Positions 33,776 to 39,272 of a stretch of 39,272 nucleotides of DNA are shown here, in pieces. The number at the start of each line of letters is the position of its first letter. Positions within the stretch are counted from its first letter, which is position 1. Source of the DNA: Prevotella sp. (GTDB taxonomy: Bacteria > Bacteroidota > Bacteroidia > Bacteroidales > Bacteroidaceae); assembly GCA_022771265.1 (NCBI GenBank), contig JALFCG010000053.1:1-39272 (forward strand), written 5' to 3'. The position numbers and the translations under genes were made by a program. The notes under the pieces are model-generated. The model worked only from the letters and a program-made list of their open reading frames with translations, was not told the origin of the DNA and did no database searches.

Positions 33776-34810
33776 TTACATCATCATTGGTACAAACCAT
33801 TTTGCCAAACAATAGCCGCCAGCCACGAGCCACAGTTGGAGAACAAGGGCAAGCACAAAGGGTTTGGCTCCAGCTTTCTTGAACTTCTCGATGCTCGTCT
33901 CTGCTCCAAGGGCAGTCATCGCCATCGTAAGAAGGAACGTGTCGAACACGTTGATGAACTGTACGACCGACGAAGGAAGCAGGTCGAACGAGTTGAACGC
34001 AATGACTACAAGGAAGAGTATGGCAAACCAAGGGATGTTGATTTTCCCCTTTTCTCCCTCTTCGCCGCTTTTGGCGATGGCACGCGCCACACTCCACGTA
34101 AGTATCAGCAACACAGGCACAAGCATCATCACTCTTATCATCTTTACAATGATTGCCGTTGACGACACACTCTCGCCCATGGCATTGCCTGCCCCTACTA
34201 CGTGAGCCACCTCGTGGATGGTGCTTCCTGCGAAGATGCCCATCTGCTCAGGCGAAAGGTCGAACACTCCGTTGCGGTAGAGCACTGGATAGACAAACAT
34301 CGACAACGTACCGAAGATGACCACTGTCGATACAGCTACGGCAGTCTTGTAAGCCTTGGTGCGTATGGCCGACTCAGCTCCCAGCACAGCAGCCGCTCCG
34401 CAGATGGCGCTTCCCACTGAGGTCAGCAGAGTGATGCCGCGGTCCATCTTCATCAGTCGTCCTACGAGCAAGCCTATAGAGATGGTTCCCACGACGATGA
34501 TGGCATCGACGATGACCGAGGCGAGTCCCACGGCGGTGACGTCCTGAAATGTCAGGCGGAAACCGTAAAGAATGATGCCGATGCGCAGTATGCGCTTGGA
34601 GCAGAACTGAATGCCCGGCACCCATGTCTCCGGCAGGTTGTTTCTCAACGAGTTGGCATACAGCATACCGAGCACTATGCCTACAATCATCGGCGACAAC
34701 GATAGCGACGTTACGAAATCCATCTCTCCGATGTAGAAAGCAGCGCACGAGAACAGTGTTATCAGCAGCACTCCGTGCAGCATGCTGCTTCTTTTTTCTG
34801 AAATATTCAT
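33776..34810 (-). CDS. YeiH family membrane protein (putative sulfate exporter family)
   Basis: A 344-residue inner-membrane protein with about ten helices. SPMIVGIVLGMLYAN, RILRIGIILYGFRLTFQDV, SAICGAAAVLGAESAIRTK and AGSTIHEVAHVVGAGNAMG are characteristic of the YeiH family. Relatives are annotated as putative sulfate exporters, without a firm substrate. The nitroreductase gene ends 12 nt upstream, so the two are likely co-transcribed. The gene converges on the 34-residue peptide gene. Confidence 0.9.
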   Translation of the reverse strand: MNISEKRSSMLHGVLLITLFSCAAFYIGEMDFVTSLSLSPMIVGIVLGMLYANSLRNNLPETWVPGIQFCSKRILRIGIILYGFRLTFQDVTAVGLASVIVDAIIVVGTISIGLLVGRLMKMDRGITLLTSVGSAICGAAAVLGAESAIRTKAYKTAVAVSTVVIFGTLSMFVYPVLYRNGVFDLSPEQMGIFAGSTIHEVAHVVGAGNAMGESVSSTAIIVKMIRVMMLVPVLLILTWSVARAIAKSGEEGEKGKINIPWFAILFLVVIAFNSFDLLPSSVVQFINVFDTFLLTMAMTALGAETSIEKFKKAGAKPFVLALVLQLWLVAGGYCLAKWFVPMMM

Positions 34811-34822
34811 TGTCGCATATGA

Positions 34823-35560
34823 TTAGTTAAATCCCTGTCTCTTCAATGCTTTCTTCATTCCTTCCGACATTGCCTCATTGTCCTTCTTGGTGTAGCGGCA
34901 GTCGGTGAACACTTGGGCGAGCGTTTCTTTGCCGTTCACCTCGCAGAAGTGGCGGTTTTCCTCAAGTGCTTCTTTCTCAGCGTAATACTTGTCAATAGCC
35001 TCCCTTGTGTAGTCAACATACCGTTCCTCATGGACGAACGACGCCAAGGGAAGGCGGTCGGACAGCTGAGGGCTTTCATCAGGCCAACCGACAGTCAGCG
35101 TCGCCACAGGCATTACCAGTTTTGGCAGGTTAAGGGCATCGATAATCATGTCGGGCATATACACCGTAGTGCCGAGGTAGCAAATGCCGAGTCCTTCCTC
35201 CTCAGCGAGGTTACAGAAGGTTTGGGTGTAGAGCAGCGCGTCAGTGGCGGCATTGATGAACGAAAGAAAATTGTCGTATCCAGGCTGCGCCTTCCGCTCC
35301 TCACACCATCGGGTGGTCCTGCGGAAGTCGGCACAAATGGTCAGCACTACTGGAGCCTGGGTGACCATTGGTTGGTTGAAATGTGCCGGTGCGAGTGTTT
35401 CCTTGCCCTCCTTGCTTCGTGTGATGACAACGCTGTATAGTTGCAGGTTCCCCATTGTCTGTGTTCGTGCGGCTTCTGTGAGCAGCCTGTTCAGCAGTTG
35501 TTGGTCAACGTCCTTGTCGGCATACTTTCTTATTGTTCTTCTTGTGTTTATTGTTTTCAT
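34823..35560 (-). CDS. Nitroreductase family FMN oxidoreductase (NfrA-like)
   Basis: A 245-residue flavoenzyme: RRTIRKYADKDVD at the N-terminus binds the FMN phosphate, EAARTQTMGNLQ lines the flavin site, and GLGICYLGTTVY and ATLTVGWPDE are the family's later motifs. The C-terminal extension (about 185-245) matches the larger NfrA/NfsA-like NADPH oxidoreductases. ATG 35560 is preferred because the longer frame to 35617 contains the -7 element. Physiological substrate unknown. It leads into the yeiH-like gene. Confidence 0.88.
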   Translation of the reverse strand: MKTINTRRTIRKYADKDVDQQLLNRLLTEAARTQTMGNLQLYSVVITRSKEGKETLAPAHFNQPMVTQAPVVLTICADFRRTTRWCEERKAQPGYDNFLSFINAATDALLYTQTFCNLAEEEGLGICYLGTTVYMPDMIIDALNLPKLVMPVATLTVGWPDESPQLSDRLPLASFVHEERYVDYTREAIDKYYAEKEALEENRHFCEVNGKETLAQVFTDCRYTKKDNEAMSEGMKKALKRQGFN

Positions 35561-35586
35561 TTTCAACTGGTGTTTATAATTTTTTG

Positions 35587-35594
35587 CAAAAATA
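35587..35594 (-). promoter_or_regulatory. -7 element for nitroreductase-yeiH
   Basis: Minus-strand TATTTTTG followed by C, 26 bp before ATG 35560; it overlaps the rejected N-terminal extension. Confidence 0.65.
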
Positions 35595-35635
35595 CAGCAA
35601 AAAACAGTAAACGCCAAAATAATTACAGAAAAAAT

Positions 35636-35669
35636 GCCGCCACTCGTTCAAAAAGTGAAGAGAGGCGGC
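35636..35669 (-). terminator. Terminator of the DUF4840-like gene
   Basis: On the minus strand GCCGCCTCTC (35669-35660) pairs with GAGTGGCGGC (35645-35636), one mismatch, and is followed by ATTTTTTCTG. Confidence 0.75.
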
Positions 35670-35703
35670 GGAAAAGACCTTTTGATAATTATTATAGGGG
35701 AAT

Positions 35704-36318
35704 TTATTTCTCTGTGTAGAAGAAATACTGAACAGGGCTGGATGGTGTGATACCATAAGAAGTCTGGTTACCGTCAACCTTCATCTGTGCAGCGAAAATC
35801 TGCATCTGCATCGGATATTTCGCCGATGCTACATACTGTCCGAACGAATAGTTGTTCCAGTAGAAGAGCAGCTCCACCTTGTGGCTGCTGCCACCGTATT
35901 CAACGTTGTAGGTCACGTTTTTAGGACCGATGAGGAACTGGATGGGAGTGGCATACACATAGCCTATTGCGCAGGTGATGGCTTGGCTCGGATGGTTTGC
36001 TATTGCATTCTTCAGTTCGTCGTTGCCGCTGATAGCCTCTGCCACTGCCTTGGAAGGGAAGTTGTAGATGGTCATCGTGCTGTCGGTAGTGATTGCCCAC
36101 GACACCTGGACAGTGTCGTTCTTGTCATTGATGTTTGCCTTGTTCACTGAGGGGTATATCATCTTTCCGTTGTGGTAGCCCTGTGTTGCGAGGAAGCACT
36201 GCTGTACTTCTGCAGGTGTAAGACTTTGATAAGAGCTGTCAGAGTCGGAGTTACATGACGTGAATGACACGGCTGCCATTATGCAGCCAAGGATTGCGAT
36301 GAGTGTAAATTTCTTCAT
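35704..36318 (-). CDS. DUF4840-like lipoprotein
   Basis: A 204-residue exported lipoprotein: the N-terminus ends in a lipobox (SFTSC, Cys22) followed by a Ser/Asp-rich linker (NSDSDSS). The rest is predicted to be mostly beta-strand, with SLTPAEVQQCFLATQGYHNGKMIY near the start of the domain. From memory this resembles DUF4840, a Bacteroidetes family of about 200 residues without known function. Monocistronic, with a clear terminator. A weak -7-like TTACTTTG lies about 25 bp upstream. Confidence 0.78.
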   Translation of the reverse strand: MKKFTLIAILGCIMAAVSFTSCNSDSDSSYQSLTPAEVQQCFLATQGYHNGKMIYPSVNKANINDKNDTVQVSWAITTDSTMTIYNFPSKAVAEAISGNDELKNAIANHPSQAITCAIGYVYATPIQFLIGPKNVTYNVEYGGSSHKVELLFYWNNYSFGQYVASAKYPMQMQIFAAQMKVDGNQTSYGITPSSPVQYFFYTEK

Positions 36319-36437
36319 TTTTTTATTTGTTCTTATTTATTTTTTCTGCAAAGTAAACAATCGTTTCCCCAAAATCTTGCATGGAAGAACTGATAATTCT
36401 TGTTATTTAACTTTTATTAATCTTTTTCTCCTTCTAT

Positions 36438-37607
36438 TCAACCTTTTATTGCACGTTCCAGTCTTTCAAGAGCCTCTTTAAGCACACTTCTTGGCGAGGC
36501 AACGTTCATTCTCATGAATCCCTCACCTCCCTTTCCGAACATCTCCCCGTCGTTGAGTGCCAAGTGGGCTTTCTTCACGAAGAGCTCGTTCAGCTTGTCG
36601 TGGTTCAGGCCTAACTGTCGGCAGTCGAGCCACACGAGGAATGAAGCCTGCGGTCGCCAAGGCTTTATTTCAGGCAGTCGTGAGGCGCAGAAGTCGATGA
36701 CGAAGTCAATGTTTCCTTCAATGTATGCCAACATCTGCTTTCTCCACTCCTCTCCCTCAGGTGTGAAGGCTGCCATGGTGGCTATCGGTGAGAACAGTGT
36801 GGGCTCATTAAGCTCGTTGGCCTCAAGCCAAGAGTAGAATCGTGACCGTAGGCTCTCGTTAGGGATGATTGAGTAGGAACTGACGATGCCGGCGATGTTA
36901 AATGTTTTTGAAGGAGCGCCGAAGGTTATGCTGCACTGGGCAGCCGCTTCCGACACTGTTGCGAATGAGATGTGTCGGTTGCCTTCCAGCGCCATGTCGC
37001 AGTGTATCTCGTCGCTGACTACGATAATCCCGCGTTCAGAGCAGAATTGTGCAAGGCGCGTAAGCGTCTCGCGGCTCCAGCAGATGCCCGCTGGGTTGTG
37101 GGGATTGGACAGGATGAGCATGCGGCACTTCTCGTCAGCCACGCGTTCGAGGTTGTCGAAGTCCATCTCGTAGGTCTCGCCTTTCTCCACCAAGGGGTTA
37201 TACACCACCTCTCGCCTGTTGCCAAGCGGCGTGAGCCTGAATGGATGATAGACAGGCGGCTGGATGATGACCTTCTCGTCGGGTTTGACAAACACGTTGA
37301 TTGCCATGCCGATGCCTTTCACGATGCCAGGTATGAATGTCATCCACTCTTCCTTCACCTGCCAGCCGTGGTGGCTTCCAATCCACGAGCTGACGCACTG
37401 CCAGTAGTTTTTCGGCATCACTGTATATCCGAACAGTGAGTGGTCGAGTCGTCGCCTTAGCGCGTCGGTGATGAATTGCGGTGTCTCAAAGTCCATGTCG
37501 GCCACCCATAGAGGCAGCAGGCTTGCGTCGCCATATCGTTCCTGAAGCACTTCATGTTTCAGGTCGTCCGACCCTTTGCGGTCAATTATTTTGTCGAAAT
37601 TGTACAT
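36438..37607 (-). CDS. PLP-dependent cystathionine beta-lyase / C-S lyase, MalY/PatB family
   Basis: A 389-residue fold-type I PLP enzyme. MYNFDKIIDRKGSDDLKHE and LPLWVADMDF at the N-terminus are MalY/PatB hallmarks, NPHNPAG and VSDEIHCD bind the cofactor, and the PLP lysine is in APSKTFNIAG. Family members split cystathionine or other cysteine conjugates to give homocysteine or a thiol, pyruvate and ammonia. It follows the Cys/Met enzyme gene by 12 nt, so the two form a sulfur amino-acid operon. Confidence 0.92.
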   Translation of the reverse strand: MYNFDKIIDRKGSDDLKHEVLQERYGDASLLPLWVADMDFETPQFITDALRRRLDHSLFGYTVMPKNYWQCVSSWIGSHHGWQVKEEWMTFIPGIVKGIGMAINVFVKPDEKVIIQPPVYHPFRLTPLGNRREVVYNPLVEKGETYEMDFDNLERVADEKCRMLILSNPHNPAGICWSRETLTRLAQFCSERGIIVVSDEIHCDMALEGNRHISFATVSEAAAQCSITFGAPSKTFNIAGIVSSYSIIPNESLRSRFYSWLEANELNEPTLFSPIATMAAFTPEGEEWRKQMLAYIEGNIDFVIDFCASRLPEIKPWRPQASFLVWLDCRQLGLNHDKLNELFVKKAHLALNDGEMFGKGGEGFMRMNVASPRSVLKEALERLERAIKG

Positions 37608-37619
37608 TTTTTTTTATGA

Positions 37620-38795
37620 TTATTGCTCAAGGCTGTTTTTTAAGTCCTCGATAATGTCTTCAGCTGCCTCCAGTCCTATCGACAGCCTTATTGTTGTGTC
37701 GAGCACATCCATTTTCTTCCGTTGGTGCGGTGTGAAATTGCCGAAGATGGTGCTGGCGGGATGGATGGCAAGCGACTTGTTGTCGAAGAGGTTTGTCGCC
37801 CTTCTTACCAACTGCAGGCGGTTGATGAAGTCAAAGCACGCCTGTTCGCTCTCGAGGTCGATGGTCACCATGGCACCCGATGTCTCGCCAAACTGTCGGC
37901 GTGAGAGTGTGTAGTAAGGATTGTCTTCCAGTCCGATGTAGTTCACTCGTTTCACAGCCTTCACCTCTTTCAGTGCCTTTGCCACAGCCAGTGCATTGTC
38001 AGCCTGCACCTTGTATCTCGCGTCGAGGGTCTCGAGTCCGAGATTCTGCATGTAAGCCACGTGTGGAGTCATGTAAGCTCCGAGGTTCATGAGCATTTCC
38101 TTTCTCATTCGGCTTGCGAAGTTTTCGACAGTACCATAGTCAATTACCAGTCCGCCAATCGTAGTGGCACCTCCCGAGAGGTATTTTGTCGACGACACCA
38201 CCTCGATGTCCACTCCCAGCGCGTGAGCGTCGAACTGCGTGAATGGAATCATTGTCGTGTCTGCCACGAGAGGTATTCCGTGTCTGTGGGCTATCGCTGC
38301 AAGTGCCTCGATGTCAGCCACCTCCATCTGCGGATTAGTGATTATTTCCATGAATATGCATGCTGTGTTGTCGTCCACCGCTTCTTCCACAGCCTTTGTG
38401 TCGGTCAGATTTACAAGTCGTGGCTTCACTCCGAATCGTGTCATTGTGCCTCCGATAAGAGCAAAGGTGTTGCCGAAGAGATGGCGTGACGACACGATGT
38501 TCTTCCCTGCTGCGGCAAGGCATAGCAGGGTGTTGCTGATTGCAGCCATGCCGGAACTGAAGGCAATGGCATCGTTGGCGTCAGTCAGTGCTTTCACCTT
38601 TTTTTCAAAGTAAGTCACTGTAGGGTTGGTCACTCTCGAATAGTCCGGTGCGTCGTTTCTTCCGCAGAAGGCATCTGCCATTTCCGTTGCGTTGTCAAAC
38701 TCGTAAGCCGCGGTGTGATACACGGGCATTGCGAGCGAGCCGTAAGCATCACGGCTTTGAAATTGGGTATGTATAGCCTGAGTCTGTTTCTTCAT
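37620..38795 (-). CDS. Cys/Met metabolism PLP-dependent enzyme (O-acetylhomoserine sulfhydrylase or methionine gamma-lyase type)
   Basis: A 391-residue trans-sulfuration enzyme: MPVYHTAAYEF, YSRVTNPTVTYFEKKV, SSGMAAIS and the PLP lysine in SSTKYLSGGATTIGG. The late motif RRATNLFDNKSLAIHPAST, described here by its key pieces RRATNLFD and AIHPAST, is also typical. Sequence alone does not separate synthesis (O-acetylhomoserine + sulfide) from breakdown (methionine or homocysteine lyase). Its promoter carries a repeated operator-like motif, so expression is probably controlled. Confidence 0.9.
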   Translation of the reverse strand: MKKQTQAIHTQFQSRDAYGSLAMPVYHTAAYEFDNATEMADAFCGRNDAPDYSRVTNPTVTYFEKKVKALTDANDAIAFSSGMAAISNTLLCLAAAGKNIVSSRHLFGNTFALIGGTMTRFGVKPRLVNLTDTKAVEEAVDDNTACIFMEIITNPQMEVADIEALAAIAHRHGIPLVADTTMIPFTQFDAHALGVDIEVVSSTKYLSGGATTIGGLVIDYGTVENFASRMRKEMLMNLGAYMTPHVAYMQNLGLETLDARYKVQADNALAVAKALKEVKAVKRVNYIGLEDNPYYTLSRRQFGETSGAMVTIDLESEQACFDFINRLQLVRRATNLFDNKSLAIHPASTIFGNFTPHQRKKMDVLDTTIRLSIGLEAAEDIIEDLKNSLEQ

Positions 38796-38824
38796 ATTGT
38801 CTGTCGTCTGATGTTTTTGGATTG

Positions 38825-38855
38825 CAAAATTACCACAATCGTTTCAATTCTGCAA
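38825..38855 (-). promoter_or_regulatory. Promoter of the sulfur amino-acid operon
   Basis: On the minus strand TTG (38855-38853), 20-bp spacer, TAATTTTG (38832-38825) followed by C. It lies 30 bp before the start codon. Confidence 0.75.
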
Positions 38856-38953
38856 GTTTTTTCACAAAAAACAATCGTTTATCACCTCTTTTTATAAATA
38901 AGCATGCATTCTTCTACCACAATCGTGGTATAAAAAATCACGCGATTGTGGTA
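38831..38953. promoter_or_regulatory. Repeated operator-like motif TACCACAATCG
   Basis: TACCACAATCGT occurs at 38831-38842, between the -33 and -7 elements and touching the latter, and again at 38915-38926. The second copy is part of a full palindrome, TACCACAATCGTGGTA (38915-38930). The motif is inverted at 38943-38953 (CGATTGTGGTA). A partial copy, ACAATCGTTT, is at 38871-38880. The arrangement suggests a repressor or activator controlling the adjacent PLP-enzyme operon. Confidence 0.7.
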
Positions 38954-38975
38954 TGCCAAATGGCACAGCCATCCT

Positions 38976-39149
38976 GCCTCACCCTCGCGCCCGTCATCAG
39001 AAGACATCCGTCTTGCCAACGACCCCAATATCCTCTACGCCATCTCTCCGGACATAAGCGTCCGTCCCTCCTTCGCGTTCTACAATACAAGGGATGAGAT
39101 TGACCGCCTTGTAGCCGCCGTAGAGAAGATTCTTCACCAACGTCAATAA
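38976..39149 (+). pseudogene. C-terminal remnant of a class V aminotransferase (SufS-like)
   Basis: The last ~45 codons read NDPNILYAISPDISVRPS and then FAFYNTRDEIDRLVAAVEKI. This resembles the end of cysteine desulfurases of the class V aminotransferase family (pattern VRASFAFYNTxEEIDxLV). No start or upstream domain remains: a possible ATG at 38946 gives only 67 residues, lacking the PLP site. The rest was probably deleted. The left boundary is uncertain. Confidence 0.6.
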
Positions 39150-39159
39150 AAAATATATT

Positions 39160-39272
39160 CTATCGTGTTTGTACTAATCCTTCTGTCCAAGCTGAGAAGC
39201 CAAGGACAGGAGGATTTTCAGGTGCATGAAATGGTGTCAGATACTCCACGCTCTGTATCTCCTCCTCCTTGG
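39160..39272 (-). CDS. 3' end of a gene running off the window, product unknown
   Basis: On the minus strand an open frame enters at the window edge and ends at a TAG (39162-39160) after 36 residues (EIQSVEYLTPFHAPENPPV then LGFSAWTEGLVQTR). The other two minus frames are interrupted. Too little remains to assign a family. Confidence 0.45.
   Translation of the reverse strand, partial: KEEEIQSVEYLTPFHAPENPPVLGFSAWTEGLVQTR

Overview
The window looks like chromosomal core sequence from a Bacteroidetes bacterium, most likely Prevotella or a close relative. This rests on protein families largely confined to that phylum (DUF4230, head-GIN lipoproteins, DUF6078-like and DUF4840-like proteins), a B12-dependent NrdJ, and promoters of the form TTG-N19-21-TAnnTTTG in front of most transcription units, with few Shine-Dalgarno sequences. 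No rRNA or tRNA genes, CRISPR array, prophage or intact transposon is visible. Genus is inferred from overall flavour only.

Layout. 1-1220: palindromic repeats, a DUF6078-like gene, and a 273-bp internally deleted IS element (ISL3-type transposase tail between perfect 22-bp inverted repeats). 1220-2570: SprT-like metalloprotease and MTA/SAH nucleosidase, minus strand. 2720-10501: YfhO membrane protein, class II ribonucleotide reductase coupled to FolB, a secreted cell-wall amidase and an MlaD/MCE protein. 10883-16645: dnaA, then rsfS-ftsH-cdsA and a secreted protein of unknown role. 16658-22558: a minus-strand run of two AGCS sodium/amino-acid symporters enclosing two DUF4230 proteins and an unusual esterase-HAD fusion, ending in trmO. 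22713-26917: head-GIN lipoprotein, then a nucleotidyltransferase, a CDP-alcohol phosphotransferase, an orphan LuxR-type regulator and a BASS-like permease. 27054-31805: a tiny Cys/Lys-repeat secreted protein, a secreted GH36 alpha-galactosidase with a CE7 esterase, and a HAD phosphatase. 31972-33422: FetAB-type ABC exporter. 33493-33772: a free-standing gene for a 34-residue cationic peptide. 33776-38795: YeiH transporter, nitroreductase, DUF4840-like lipoprotein, and two PLP enzymes of sulfur amino-acid metabolism behind a repeated operator-like motif. 38976-39272: the tail of a lost class V aminotransferase and the end of a gene running off the window.

How the parts work together. The amidase, MlaD, CdsA, YfhO and CDP-alcohol enzymes serve the envelope. 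RsfS, FtsH, DnaA, NrdJ, FolB and TrmO are housekeeping. GH36 plus CE7 point to decorated plant galactans or hemicelluloses. The PLP pair handles cysteine/homocysteine sulfur. The least explained items are the 34-residue peptide gene, the 16-cysteine repeat protein, the esterase-pseudo-HAD fusion, the CGATTGTGGTA motif, and the 19-bp inverted repeat that spans a promoter and start codon.
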